In this document: positions 51,816 through 61,375 of the stretch, in pieces
Layout of the letters: every line of letters starts with the position of its first letter
Position numbering within the stretch: position 1 is the stretch's first letter
Assembly (NCBI RefSeq): GCF_001042985.1
Contig: NZ_JYKY01000017.1
Coordinates: forward strand, 1 to 64,000
Direction: 5' to 3'
DNA: 64,000 bases
Source of the DNA: Pseudomonas lundensis
GTDB lineage: Bacteria > Pseudomonadota > Gammaproteobacteria > Pseudomonadales > Pseudomonadaceae
The notes under the pieces: model-generated
The model's database searches: none
Told to the model about the DNA's origin: nothing
Seen by the model: only the letters and a program-made list of their open reading frames with translations
Position numbers and translations under genes: made by a program

Positions 51816-52698
51816 CCAGCGGCGAATCGTCGGGCAAATGCACCTGCAAAGCGCCCTGACGCACTGAGAACCGGCTCGCTTCCTGCGCCATCGGCTCGCC
51901 GTCGAGGTTAATCGACAGCCCTTGCGCCGACGTGATTTTCACCCATGGCAGGCGTGCCCGGACAAACAGGTTGTCCATGCCCCAGCCCCCTTCCATCAGG
52001 CCCTTGAGGGTGCCGACCACTTCCTGCGGTGCAGGCAAGATGCTGATGTCCAGCAAGCCATCATCGGCCACCGCCGAGGGGCACAACTCATGGCCGCCCC
52101 CGGCCTGACGACCATTCCCAATGCCCAGCGCCAACAGATCGCCTTTCCAGTGAAAATCGGGGCCTTGCAATTCAGCGTAGGCCGCGTGCAACTCACTGAA
52201 GCGTGACAGGCCGGTAAACAGATAAGCCGCCCCGCCCAGCACCTTTTTCAAGTCCTCGGACGTATTGGCCGTCACCTGACTGCCAAAGCCGCCCGTGGCC
52301 ATGTTCAAGAACAGTTCGCCGTCAGCATCGCCCAGGTCAATGCGCCGGGTCGGGGCATCCAGCAGTGCCAGCGCGTGCAGTGGCTCCAGCGGTACGCCGG
52401 CAGCCCGCGCAAAATCGTTGGCAGTGCCCAAGGGCAGCAGCACCAGGCTCGCCTGCGCATCCGCTTTGGCCATCGCCTCGGCAATATCGCGCAGGGTGCC
52501 GTCTCCCCCTCCGGCAATCAGGTGGGTATACCCCGCGTCGAGCGCTTCGTGCACCAGACGCTGCGCATCCCCCGCTTCCCAGGTCAGCCGCACCGCCAGC
52601 TCCCAGCCTTGCGCCCGCTGGTGTTCAACAGCAGCCCGCACGTCTTCGTTGAGTGCCTGCTTGCCATGCAAGATTAAAAAGGCCTTTGCTGCGCTCAT
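51799..52698 (-). CDS. yegS: Lipid kinase YegS-like (diacylglycerol kinase catalytic family)
   Basis: A 299-residue protein of the DAGK_cat family, normal YegS length. The nucleotide-binding loop is GGGDGTLRDIAEAM (about 60-75), with LPLGTANDFARA (about 85-97) and the C-terminal INLDGEP segment. YegS phosphorylates lipids such as phosphatidylglycerol in vitro; physiological substrate unsure. It converges on the response-regulator gene and overlaps its end by 17 bp. Confidence 0.92.
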   Translation of the reverse strand: MSAAKAFLILHGKQALNEDVRAAVEHQRAQGWELAVRLTWEAGDAQRLVHEALDAGYTHLIAGGGDGTLRDIAEAMAKADAQASLVLLPLGTANDFARAAGVPLEPLHALALLDAPTRRIDLGDADGELFLNMATGGFGSQVTANTSEDLKKVLGGAAYLFTGLSRFSELHAAYAELQGPDFHWKGDLLALGIGNGRQAGGGHELCPSAVADDGLLDISILPAPQEVVGTLKGLMEGGWGMDNLFVRARLPWVKITSAQGLSINLDGEPMAQEASRFSVRQGALQVHLPDDSPLVSHQG

Positions 52699-52932
52699 TC
52701 ATCGTCCCTCAAACAGTGAGTCTGGTGGGTTGGACAACAGCCAGATGAAAACGGCCTGTTGTTTTTTTAAAAGCGCATCGGCCCGGTCTACACGGTTCAA
52801 AACACGATTGAAAAAACGGATCAAAAATTTGTATTCGCGACAATCTGTTTCATGTTCTTTACTACTGTTCATTCGCTGATAAAGCCCCGCCTGACGCCTG
52901 CCAAACGCCGAAATACAAGGGTTTCAGCTTTG

Positions 52933-52963
52933 TTGTCACACAAAAAACAATCGCGTCTACACT
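52933..52963 (+). promoter_or_regulatory. Candidate RpoS-type promoter of the psl operon
   Basis: CTACACT (52957-52963) is the sigmaS-preferred -10 form; TTGTCA (52933-52938) is a -35-like hexamer 19 bp upstream of the core -10. It would give a leader of about 145 nt. In P. aeruginosa psl is RpoS-dependent, so the match is plausible, but promoter calls by eye are weak. Confidence 0.45.
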
Positions 52964-53047
52964 GCTGATCAGACGCAAAACACCAAGTAAAGAGTGATCA
53001 AAAACCACCGCAGATTCAGCGTCTGCTGGCTATCTGACGTAAAGCAG

Positions 53048-53055
53048 CATGGATG
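53048..53055 (+). promoter_or_regulatory. Candidate RsmA/CsrA site in the pslA leader
   Basis: CATGGATG fits the CANGGANG core bound by RsmA, 60 nt before the pslA start. A second GGA lies in GGGATCC next to the ribosome site (53106-53112). P. aeruginosa psl mRNA is repressed by RsmA at its leader. Confidence 0.4.
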
Positions 53056-53114
53056 AATGGCATTGCTTTGCAGTCCGCGCCGTCGACAGGGGGCGCGATT
53101 AAGAAGGGATCCTT

Positions 53115-54551
53115 ATGCGCTTGCAGCCCGTTGACAGCTTGTCCCTCACCCGCCCGAGCATGGTCGAGTACTTCTTGTTCGCCATTCGCGTGGTGCACGG
53201 CCTCACCGCCATCCTGCCCGGCCTGTTACTGCTGTTTTATTTGCGTGAGCAGCACCCGGAAACCACCAAAAGCTATTTCGCCGTGCTGATATTTTTCGGG
53301 GTGGTGAGCGTGCTGTTTTTCCAGGCGCTGGGGGTCTACGCCGAAAACATCTTCAGCAACCGCTGGCGCCTGCAACTCACCTTGTTCGCCTGGTCGGCGG
53401 CGTTTTGCCTGCTGTTGTTCATGCACCGCGCGCTGGACCTGTTCAACTACATCAGCAACGCCGAATTACTGGTGTGGTACCTCGGCAGCCTGCTGCTGTT
53501 CGGGGTCGAGCGGATGATTTTGCTGACCCTGTTCAAACGCCTGATGAGCCGCGGGATCTTCTTGCAACAGGCGGTCATTTTGGGTGCCACCGAAAACGGC
53601 GTGCGCCTGGCCGAATACCTGGCCCAGCATCAGGACATCCGCAGCGGGGTGATCGGTTTTATCGATGACCGCATGGCCCGCCTGCCCGACACCGTGGCCC
53701 ACCTGCCGGTGCTCGGCAACACTCAGGACCTGGAAAAAATGATCCGCGAAGAGCGCGTCACGCAGATTCTGGTGGCGCTGCCCTGGTCGGCTGAAAACCG
53801 TCTGGATTACATCATCCGCAACCTGCGCAAGTTCCCGGTGAACGTACTGCTGGTGCCGGACATGATCGCCTTTCGGCATGCCCACAACCGCATCAGCGAA
53901 GTGGCCAACCTGCCGATGTTCAACGCCTCTGAAGTGCCCTTGCGCGGTTGGTCGCCGGTGTTCAAGCGCATTGAAGACATGGTGCTGTCGAGCGTCGCAC
54001 TGATCCTGCTGTCGCCGGTCATGCTGCTGGTGGCGCTGGCGATCAAACTCGATTCGCCGGGCCCGGTGCTGTTCCGGCAAAAGCGTTATGGCTACAACAA
54101 CCGGTTGATCGAAGTGTTCAAGTTTCGCTCGATGTACCAGAACCAGTCAGACTTCACCGCCGACAAACAAACCACCCGGGGCGACCCGCGAGTGACCCGG
54201 GTCGGGCGTTTTATCCGCAAAACCAGCCTTGATGAACTCCCGCAGCTGTTCAACGTCTTCGCCGGCAGCATGTCGATGGTGGGTCCGCGCCCGCACGCCA
54301 CGGCCACCAAGGCCGCCGGCATTTTGTTCGAAGAAGCGGTGCAGGAATACACCGCGCGCCATCGGGTCAAGCCCGGCATCACCGGCTGGGCGCAGATCAA
54401 CGGGTATCGCGGCGAAACCGACACCTTGGAAAAAATCGAAAAACGTGTCGAGTTCGACCTCGAATACATCGAAAACTGGTCGGTCTGGTTCGACCTGTAC
54501 ATTTTGTTCCGCACGGTTCCGGTGGTCATCCTGACAAAAGAGGCGTTTTGA
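53115..54551 (+). CDS. pslA: Undecaprenyl-phosphate sugar-1-phosphate transferase PslA
   Basis: A 478-residue polyisoprenyl-phosphate hexose-1-phosphate transferase of the WcaJ type. N-terminal TM helices occupy about residues 15-140, a nucleotide-fold middle domain follows ([18 protein letters not shown]), and the C-terminal transferase domain starts at [21 protein letters not shown] (about 283) with [24 protein letters not shown] and GPRPH. It starts the lipid-linked Psl repeat unit. It is the first gene of the psl operon; pslB follows without a gap. Confidence 0.95.
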   Translation: MRLQPVDSLSLTRPSMVEYFLFAIRVVHGLTAILPGLLLLFYLREQHPETTKSYFAVLIFFGVVSVLFFQALGVYAENIFSNRWRLQLTLFAWSAAFCLLLFMHRALDLFNYISNAELLVWYLGSLLLFGVERMILLTLFKRLMSRGIFLQQAVILGATENGVRLAEYLAQHQDIRSGVIGFIDDRMARLPDTVAHLPVLGNTQDLEKMIREERVTQILVALPWSAENRLDYIIRNLRKFPVNVLLVPDMIAFRHAHNRISEVANLPMFNASEVPLRGWSPVFKRIEDMVLSSVALILLSPVMLLVALAIKLDSPGPVLFRQKRYGYNNRLIEVFKFRSMYQNQSDFTADKQTTRGDPRVTRVGRFIRKTSLDELPQLFNVFAGSMSMVGPRPHATATKAAGILFEEAVQEYTARHRVKPGITGWAQINGYRGETDTLEKIEKRVEFDLEYIENWSVWFDLYILFRTVPVVILTKEAF

Positions 54552-56009
54552 ATGAGCACACTCATTCCGTGCATTATCGCCGGCGGTGCTGGCACACGAC
54601 TGTGGCCTGTTTCACGGGAGGCCATGCCCAAGCCGTTTATGCGCCTGCCGGACGGTGAAAGCCTGCTGCAAAAGACCTTCCGGCGCGCCACTGGCTTGCG
54701 CGATGTGGGCCAACTGCTGACCGTGACCAACCGCGAGGTGTTTTTTCGCACCCTCGACGACTACCGGCAACTGAACAAAGGGGGCGTCGAATTGGACTTC
54801 ATCCTCGAACCCTTTGGCCGCAACACTGCCCCCGCCATTGCCGCCGCAACCCTGCACGTGGCACAGCGCTATGGCGAAGACGCGCAATTGCTGGTACTGC
54901 CTGCCGACCACCTGATTAAAGACATCGAGGCGTTCGCCAAGGCCGTCGACAATGCTCGCCAATTGGCCGATGAAGGCTGGCTGGTAACGTTTGGCATCGT
55001 GCCAACCAAGGCAGAAACCGGCTTCGGCTACATCGAAAAAGGCCCTGCGCTGAGCAGCGAAGCCTATGAAGTGGCCCGCTTCGTGGAGAAACCCGATGCC
55101 GCCACCGCGCAGCAGTATCTGGACGGCGGTTTGCACCTGTGGAATGGCGGCATGTTCTGCATGCGCGTCGACAGTGTGCTGCGTGAGTTCAAGGCCTACG
55201 CCCCCGACGTACTGACGGCGGTCAGCCATTGCCTGGAACACAGCCAGGTGTTTCAGGGCAAACAGGAAATCCACCTCGAACTGGACAGCACCACCTTCGC
55301 CCTGGCCCCGGACATTTCCATCGATTACGCGTTGATGGAGCGCTCGAAAAAGGTCGCCGTGGTGCCCTGCAATTTGGGCTGGAGTGACATCGGCTCGTGG
55401 GAAGCGGTGCGCGAACTCAGCCCGGCTGACGCCAATGGCAATCAGTGCAACGGCGAAAACGTGCTGCATGACGTACACAACTGCTACATCGATTCGCCCA
55501 AGCGTCTGGTGGGCGGGGTCGGGCTCAATGACCTGATCATCATTGACACCCCGGACGCCCTGCTGATCGCTGACGCCAAGCGCAGCCAGGACGTGAAATA
55601 CATCGCCCAGACCCTCAAGCGCCAGGGCCATGACGCTTATCGCTTGCACCGCACCGTCACCCGGCCGTGGGGCACCTACACCGTGCTCGAAGAAGGCCGC
55701 CGCTTCAAAATCAAACGCATCGTGGTCAAGCCGCAGGGCACGTTGTCCCTGCAAATGCACCACCACCGCAGCGAACACTGGATCGTGGTCAGCGGCATGG
55801 CCAAGGTCACCAATGGCGACGATGAATTTCTGCTCGACACCAACGAGTCCACCTTCATCAAACCCGGCAAGACCCACCGTCTGGTCAACCCCGGGGTGGT
55901 TGACCTGGTGATGATCGAAGTGCAGAGCGGCGAATACCTGGGGGAAGACGACATCGTGCGTTTTACTGACATCTACGGACGTGTGCCGGTCGACGCCAGC
56001 AAAAACTGA
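54552..56009 (+). CDS. pslB: Mannose-1-phosphate guanylyltransferase / mannose-6-phosphate isomerase PslB
   Basis: A 485-residue bifunctional enzyme. The GMP domain has [19 protein letters not shown] at residues 11-29 and [14 protein letters not shown] near 178. The C-terminal type II PMI cupin (about 350-475) has [12 protein letters not shown] and [23 protein letters not shown] with the metal histidines. It supplies GDP-mannose for Psl. It begins directly after the pslA stop and is followed by 67 bp and pslD, leaving no room for pslC. Confidence 0.95.
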   Translation: MSTLIPCIIAGGAGTRLWPVSREAMPKPFMRLPDGESLLQKTFRRATGLRDVGQLLTVTNREVFFRTLDDYRQLNKGGVELDFILEPFGRNTAPAIAAATLHVAQRYGEDAQLLVLPADHLIKDIEAFAKAVDNARQLADEGWLVTFGIVPTKAETGFGYIEKGPALSSEAYEVARFVEKPDAATAQQYLDGGLHLWNGGMFCMRVDSVLREFKAYAPDVLTAVSHCLEHSQVFQGKQEIHLELDSTTFALAPDISIDYALMERSKKVAVVPCNLGWSDIGSWEAVRELSPADANGNQCNGENVLHDVHNCYIDSPKRLVGGVGLNDLIIIDTPDALLIADAKRSQDVKYIAQTLKRQGHDAYRLHRTVTRPWGTYTVLEEGRRFKIKRIVVKPQGTLSLQMHHHRSEHWIVVSGMAKVTNGDDEFLLDTNESTFIKPGKTHRLVNPGVVDLVMIEVQSGEYLGEDDIVRFTDIYGRVPVDASKN

Positions 56010-56076
56010 CTCAGGTTTTCCATTTGCCCAACACCCGCAAGGGAGCTGTGACCATGCATGCCAGGAAGCGCGAACA

Positions 56077-56853
56077 ATGAAAAAAATCCTGTTGCTGTTG
56101 AGTGCCGTGTTGTTGAGTGCGTGCGGCTTGCCGTCCAAAGTGACACTGCCGGACGATGACGTCCTGCGCGAAGGCCACCGCGCCGGGCAAGCCCTGGCCG
56201 GAAAACCCTTACCCCTTGAACGCATCCGGGCAGGCGACACCTTGCGCATTGTGCGCAACACCGGTGAAGCGCCGTCGATCTCGGCATTCACTGCCAATTC
56301 GATCTACGAACTGACACTGTTCAACGTGCGCACCGACGGCACGTTTTCTTACCCCTACATCGGCAGCGTCAAGGCAGCGGGCTTGACCCCCGACCAACTG
56401 ACGGCCGTGCTGGAGAAGAAGCTGACCCACGTCTATCAAGACCCGTCGCTGACCATCAACTTCTCGCAAACCCCGAGCAACACCGTGTACGTGGGCGGCG
56501 CGGTGCAAAACCCGGCCACCCTACAAGTCAACATCGCCACCACCCTGGAACAGGCCATCGTCGGCGCCGGGGGCGTGCTGCCCGTGGGCGACAGCAACAA
56601 CGTGGCACTGCTGCGTCAGGAAGACGACGGACGCTACAACACGTATTTCTTCGATTACAAAAACTCCATCGCGCGGGGCAACAGCATGCAGGCACCGGTT
56701 TTGCTGCAGCGCGGCGACGTTGTGTTTGTGCCCAAGTCGTCAGTGGGCAATGGCATCGAGTGGGTCGACCTTTACCTCAACCAATTGATTCCGTTCACCA
56801 AGTCAATTGGCATCGGGGCGTCCTACGAACTGCGTAAAAACGACAATAACTAA
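56077..56853 (+). CDS. pslD: Polysaccharide export outer-membrane lipoprotein PslD
   Basis: The start at 56077 (MKKILLLLSAVLLSACGLPS) gives 258 residues and a lipoprotein signal with cysteine 16. It is a Wza-type export protein with a Poly_export domain (about 45-140: YELTLFNVRTDGTFSYPYIGSVKAAGLTPDQL) and a SLBB domain (VYVGGAVQNPATLQV). It forms the outer-membrane exit for Psl. It follows pslB directly. Confidence 0.94.
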   Translation: MKKILLLLSAVLLSACGLPSKVTLPDDDVLREGHRAGQALAGKPLPLERIRAGDTLRIVRNTGEAPSISAFTANSIYELTLFNVRTDGTFSYPYIGSVKAAGLTPDQLTAVLEKKLTHVYQDPSLTINFSQTPSNTVYVGGAVQNPATLQVNIATTLEQAIVGAGGVLPVGDSNNVALLRQEDDGRYNTYFFDYKNSIARGNSMQAPVLLQRGDVVFVPKSSVGNGIEWVDLYLNQLIPFTKSIGIGASYELRKNDNN

Positions 56854-56872
56854 TCGCCAAAGGACTGCAGAC

Positions 56873-58867
56873 ATGATCAATATCCGTTCCTTCCGCGATG
56901 TGTTGCGCCTGTTCTTCATCTTCAAACGCGAAGTCAAAATCACCGTGCTGGTGACCTTCATCATCATCGTGCTCGGCGCGTTCCTGTTGCCCAACCGCTT
57001 TGAGTCCACGGCTTTACTGCTGGTCAAACCCGGCCGCGACACCAGCACCCTGCCGATCGAAATTGCCGACCGCCAGGCGGTGGTCATCCCCAGCGCCATG
57101 CGCGACCCGATCATCGACGAAGAACGCATCCTTACTGGCCGCCCGATCGTGCGCAAGGTGGCCGAAAAGTACCTCGATGACCTCTCACGGCAGCCACAGC
57201 CCACCGGCCCCATGGCGACGATCAAAAACGCCCTGAAAGCCACTGTGCAAGGGCTGGTCGACATCGGTCGCGGTTTTCTGCAAATGCTCGGGCTGGTGGA
57301 AAAGCAAACCCCGGTCGAGCGTCTGGCTGACCAGTTGAGCAAAAATTTCAGCGTCACCCACGCCCCCGGCTCGTCGGTCATGGAGGTCAGCTTTACCTGG
57401 AATGACCCCAAGGTCGCCCAGCAGGTGGTGAAATCGTGGATCGACCAATACGAGCAGGAACGCACCTCGACCATGGGCCGCAAGAGCCTCTACGGCTTCT
57501 ACGAAACCGAAGCGGCCGCCACCCAGGCACGCATTCTCGATTACCAGCGCCAGATCGAAAAAATCCTTAACCAGCTGGGCGCCGTCAGCATCGATGAACG
57601 CCTGAGCGACATCGCCCGCAACCTTAATAACCTCAAGGGCGAACACCTCAACACCACCCGCGCCGTGGCCTCCACCCAAAGCGGCCTGGAGACGATTCAG
57701 GCGCAGCTCGACAGCATGAAAAAAGAGATCAGCATCGGCCGCCAAATCAGCATTAACCCGGACCGCCAGGACTTGGCCCAACGCATCAACGCCAAGCTGA
57801 TCGAACGCCAGGAAATGACCCGCACCTTCAAGGAGACCGCCCCGCCGGTCAAAGCGCTGGACGCGGCCATCGCCAACCTGCAAGCACTGCTCAACAAAGA
57901 AAAAGCGGTGGTGCAACGCAGTGAAAACCTCGCCCCCAACCCGGTCTTTACGCGCTTGCAAAACAGCTTCGCCGATCAGCAGGCCAGCCTGAGCCGCCTT
58001 AAAACCCAGGCGGCCCAGCAAAAAGTGCAGCTTGAAAAACTGGAACAGGACCGCCGCGAAGCGCTGGCGCTTGAGCCTGAGCTGTCGCGCTTGCAACGCG
58101 AGCTGGCCGCCGCCGAAAAAAGTTTCGCGCTCTACAGCGACAGCACTGAAAAAGCACGCATTGACCGTGAACTGGACAAGAGCCGCATCAGCAACATCGC
58201 CGTGATCGAACAAGCCACGCTCAACCCCAACCGTGTCTTTCCCAAGAGCCTGTTGATGCTGTTTCTGGCCCTCCCGATCAGCCTCGCGGTCGGCCTGCTG
58301 GCGCTGTATTTCTTCTACTTGCTGGATCAACGCATTCACGACGGCGACCACATCGAAGAGCGCTTCGGGGTCAAGGTCTGGACCAGCCTGCAAGACCTCA
58401 GCGACAACCAGCCCCAGCGCCGCAGCGCCTTCACCGCCAGCATGTACCGGCTGTATGGCGTGCTGCCGCTGGAGCAAGTGGCCGAGCGCGGGCTCAGCAT
58501 CGGCCTGACCTCGGCGCGCCGGGGCGAAGGCGTGAGCTTTGTGATTGAGCACCTGCGCCAGTTGCTGCAAGAGCGCGGCCATCAGGTGCGCGTCGAAGGC
58601 ACCGGCCCTGCGGCGCCGGGGGAAATCCTGCTGCTCAACGCGTCGGGGTTCTTCTCCAATCAGGAAGCCTTCGTGATTCTGCGCCAGGCCGACTTGATCT
58701 GCCTGATCGTGGAGGCCGAAAAAACCACCGTGCCGATCCTGCAAACCGCCCTCAACACCTTGAACACCGCGTTCAAGCGCGTGGACGGCATCATCATCAA
58801 CCGCCGTCGTTTCGACATCCCGGAAAAGGTGTTGAACTTTCTGGCGCGGATACGGGGTAAAGCCTGA
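56873..58867 (+). CDS. pslE: Chain-length/export inner-membrane protein PslE
   Basis: The start at 56873 (MINIRSFRDVLRLFFIFKRE) gives 664 residues. A Wzz-type N-terminal TM (about 24-40), long periplasmic coiled coil (about 220-440) with the GNVR-like region, and a second TM (about 458-480) are present. The C-terminal cytosolic part (about 490-664) is BY-kinase-like but lacks a Walker A motif, so no kinase activity is expected. It partners PslD in export. Its stop shares bases with the pslF start (TGATG). Confidence 0.93.
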   Translation: MINIRSFRDVLRLFFIFKREVKITVLVTFIIIVLGAFLLPNRFESTALLLVKPGRDTSTLPIEIADRQAVVIPSAMRDPIIDEERILTGRPIVRKVAEKYLDDLSRQPQPTGPMATIKNALKATVQGLVDIGRGFLQMLGLVEKQTPVERLADQLSKNFSVTHAPGSSVMEVSFTWNDPKVAQQVVKSWIDQYEQERTSTMGRKSLYGFYETEAAATQARILDYQRQIEKILNQLGAVSIDERLSDIARNLNNLKGEHLNTTRAVASTQSGLETIQAQLDSMKKEISIGRQISINPDRQDLAQRINAKLIERQEMTRTFKETAPPVKALDAAIANLQALLNKEKAVVQRSENLAPNPVFTRLQNSFADQQASLSRLKTQAAQQKVQLEKLEQDRREALALEPELSRLQRELAAAEKSFALYSDSTEKARIDRELDKSRISNIAVIEQATLNPNRVFPKSLLMLFLALPISLAVGLLALYFFYLLDQRIHDGDHIEERFGVKVWTSLQDLSDNQPQRRSAFTASMYRLYGVLPLEQVAERGLSIGLTSARRGEGVSFVIEHLRQLLQERGHQVRVEGTGPAAPGEILLLNASGFFSNQEAFVILRQADLICLIVEAEKTTVPILQTALNTLNTAFKRVDGIIINRRRFDIPEKVLNFLARIRGKA

Positions 58868-60057
58868 TGCACATCGCCCTGCTGGCGCCTTTGGCGCCCG
58901 AACAAAACGGTATTGCCGACTACGCAGGGCACCTCAAGGCCGCCCTGTTGAGTCAAGGCGTTGAAGTGAGCACGCCGCTGGCCGGGATCGGCAACGACCC
59001 CGAACGCGCCCTGCAACGGGTGGCCAGCACTGACTGGCGCGGCATCGATCTGGTACATGCCGAGCTGGGTGGCGGGCGCCTGGCAGAGTTCCACGCCCTG
59101 CGTGCCTTGCGCGAACGCTTCCCCACACTGCCGCTGACGGCCACCGTGCATGACCCGGAGCGTCTGGTCTGGCGTCGCGCCCGGCTGCCATGGCCGTTAT
59201 CACTGGCCAGCCGCCTGCCGTCACCGCTGCCGCAAATGGCCACCGTACTGGCCGACCCGTTGTGTCTGTATGAAGAACGGCAACTGGGCCGCAGCCTGAC
59301 GCGCCTGGTCACCCTCACGCAGTCGGGCAGCGACTGCCTGAAACAGCGCATGGGCCTGCGCAACGAGCAAATGGTGGTCATTGCCCATGGCAACTTGCTG
59401 ATCCCGCCTGCGCCACTGCCTGATCTCAACCCGCTGAAGCTGTTGTATTTCGGCTTTATTTATCGCGGCAAGGGCATTGAGGATTTGCTCGAAGCCCTGG
59501 CCATGACCTTCATGCACAAGCCCGAACTCAAGCAACAACTGACCCTGACCCTGGCCGGGGGCAGTGAACCCGAAATGGCCTTCGAGTCGGGCGGCAGTTA
59601 CCTGCACCTGTTGCGCCAGCGCATCGAGCAATTGGGCCTGGAAAACAGTATCGCCTGGCGCCTCGACCTGCCAGCCAGCGACATTGCGACGGTCATTCAG
59701 GACCATCACGTGATGGTCCTGCCCTACCGTGAGTCAAGCAAACTCAAGCTGTTGGGCCAATTGCGCGGCACCAGCGGGGCGCTGTCATGGGCCGCGGCCT
59801 GCGGGCGCGGGGTGATTACCTCGGACGCCCGTTCATTTGCCGAGGAAGTCGACCACGGCAACGGGGTGATTTACCCCCAAGGCAACGTCGCCGCGCTGGC
59901 CGCCGAGCTGGGCCATTTATGTGCCGACCCGTTGATGGCGGTACGCTGGGCCGAGCACGCCCAACAGATTGGCCAAGAACGCGTCTGGAGCGAAACCGCC
60001 GAGCGTTTTCACCAGATGTTCAAATCCGCCTGCTGGGGACGCACCCATGTGGCGTAA
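58867..60057 (+). CDS. pslF: Glycosyltransferase PslF (GT4)
   Basis: A 396-residue GT-B enzyme. It begins MHIALLAPLAPEQNGIADYAG, with the acceptor domain to about 180, and a donor-binding region near LKLLYFGFIYRGKGIEDLLEAL (about 194) and LPYRESSK. It is predicted to transfer a hexose in Psl assembly; the linkage is not assigned. It overlaps pslE by 1 nt and pslG by 11 nt. Confidence 0.9.
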   Translation: MHIALLAPLAPEQNGIADYAGHLKAALLSQGVEVSTPLAGIGNDPERALQRVASTDWRGIDLVHAELGGGRLAEFHALRALRERFPTLPLTATVHDPERLVWRRARLPWPLSLASRLPSPLPQMATVLADPLCLYEERQLGRSLTRLVTLTQSGSDCLKQRMGLRNEQMVVIAHGNLLIPPAPLPDLNPLKLLYFGFIYRGKGIEDLLEALAMTFMHKPELKQQLTLTLAGGSEPEMAFESGGSYLHLLRQRIEQLGLENSIAWRLDLPASDIATVIQDHHVMVLPYRESSKLKLLGQLRGTSGALSWAAACGRGVITSDARSFAEEVDHGNGVIYPQGNVAALAAELGHLCADPLMAVRWAEHAQQIGQERVWSETAERFHQMFKSACWGRTHVA

Positions 60058-61375
60058 ACCTGTGTTCTGGCTGCCCGCGCTGCTGATCGCCGTGATCGGG
60101 GCCAGCCTGTTGCCATGGAGCCCGCCCGTTGAAGCCCAGGGCACGACCTTGCGTGGGCCACGCCCGGTGGAATGGAAAGACTTTTTGGGGGTCAACGCGC
60201 AGTTTCAGTACTTCCCGCAGCCGGTGTATGAAAAACAGATGCAGCGCCTCGATGAGCTGGGGCTGGACTGGGTGCGCCTGACGATCCACTGGGCGATGAT
60301 CGAACCCGAAGAAAACCAGCTGCAACTGGCGCCGCTGGATAGCGTGATGCAAGCCATCCGCGCTCACCAGTTCAACACCTTGGCCTACCTGGTCGGCTCA
60401 GCGCCGTTCGCCAGCAGCGTGCCCCCCGGCGAGCCCACCACCGACCTCTACCCGCCGAGGGATTTTTCCGTGTTTGCCCGGCGCATGCTGATGCTGGCGC
60501 AACGCTACCCGAACGTGAACGTCTGGCAAGTCTGGAACGAGCCCAACATCATGTGGCTGCCCCAGGCTGACCCGGCCGAGTATTACCGCCTGCTGACCAC
60601 CACCGCCAAGGCGATCCGCGACGTGCGGCCCGAGCAAAAAGTCGCCACCGCCGGGATGGCGTATTACAGCCAGATGCCTAAGCAAGCGGGCCTGATGCTG
60701 GAAAAAATGCTCGAACAAGGCTTGGCCCAGCAAAACCTGATCACGGCCTACCACCCCTATTCGCAGTACCCGGAGGGCGATACCCCCGCCGACAATGACT
60801 TCCTGACCCGCGCCAACTTCCTCAACAGCGCCTTGCACGCTAAAGGCATTGCCCAGGTGTGGGCCACGGAATGGGGCTGGTCGAGCTACAACGGCCCGCA
60901 AGAAATGCAACTGCTGATCGGGGTCGATGGCCAGTCCGATTACACCTTGCGGCGGCTGGCGCTGATGAGCGCGATGGATTTTCAGCGGATCTTTTTGTTC
61001 AACCTCAGCGACCTCGACAGCCGCGCCAGCCCGCGTGACCAGTACTACGGCTTGCTGGACCTGCAAGGCAATCCAAAGCCCGTGTATGAGGCGTTGCAGA
61101 ACTTCTTCAAGGTCACCGGCCCGCGTCTGGACCCGGCCGACGCGCCGCAAGTCGAGGGCGCGCCCAACGACCTGTACAGCATTGGCTGGACCCGGGACGA
61201 CGGCAAACGCCTGTGGATGTTCTGGAGCGCCAGCGGCGATCAGGTGCAGTTGCCGGGCGTGACCCGGGCCACCCTGTACAACCCGCACACGGGCACTGAA
61301 ACCCCGTTGAGCGACGCGACGGCGATCAGCGTGCCGCTCACATCCAGTTTGCAACTGTTGGTATGGACGCCATGA
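60047..61375 (+). CDS. pslG: Psl glycoside hydrolase PslG (GH39-like)
   Basis: The start at 60047 (MWRKPVFWLPALLIAVIG) gives 442 residues with an uncleaved-type N-terminal TM/signal. A (beta/alpha)8 barrel follows. The acid/base is E165 in VWQVWNEPNIMW and the nucleophile E275 in VWATEWGWSSY, close to the catalytic pair E165/E276 of P. aeruginosa PslG. It cuts Psl chains and supports normal biofilm maturation. It overlaps the pslF end by 11 nt and ends in an ATGA overlap with pslH. Confidence 0.94.
   Translation: MWRKPVFWLPALLIAVIGASLLPWSPPVEAQGTTLRGPRPVEWKDFLGVNAQFQYFPQPVYEKQMQRLDELGLDWVRLTIHWAMIEPEENQLQLAPLDSVMQAIRAHQFNTLAYLVGSAPFASSVPPGEPTTDLYPPRDFSVFARRMLMLAQRYPNVNVWQVWNEPNIMWLPQADPAEYYRLLTTTAKAIRDVRPEQKVATAGMAYYSQMPKQAGLMLEKMLEQGLAQQNLITAYHPYSQYPEGDTPADNDFLTRANFLNSALHAKGIAQVWATEWGWSSYNGPQEMQLLIGVDGQSDYTLRRLALMSAMDFQRIFLFNLSDLDSRASPRDQYYGLLDLQGNPKPVYEALQNFFKVTGPRLDPADAPQVEGAPNDLYSIGWTRDDGKRLWMFWSASGDQVQLPGVTRATLYNPHTGTETPLSDATAISVPLTSSLQLLVWTP

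Larger units (their letters stand above)
52699..53114. other. psl upstream region (416 bp, no gene)
   Basis: AT-rich space between the divergent yegS and pslA genes. It holds an RpoS-like -10 element, a 6-bp inverted repeat (GCGTCT at 52953-52958 with AGACGC at 52971-52976) overlapping that -10, and a CATGGATG Rsm-type motif. No gene is supported. Confidence 0.6.

Noticed and set aside
54612..56297. Minus-strand ORF of 561 codons opposite pslB
   Set aside because: Antisense shadow of a complete, recognised gene.
57185..58744. Minus-strand ORF of 519 codons opposite pslE
   Set aside because: Antisense shadow; pslE is complete with its expected domain order.
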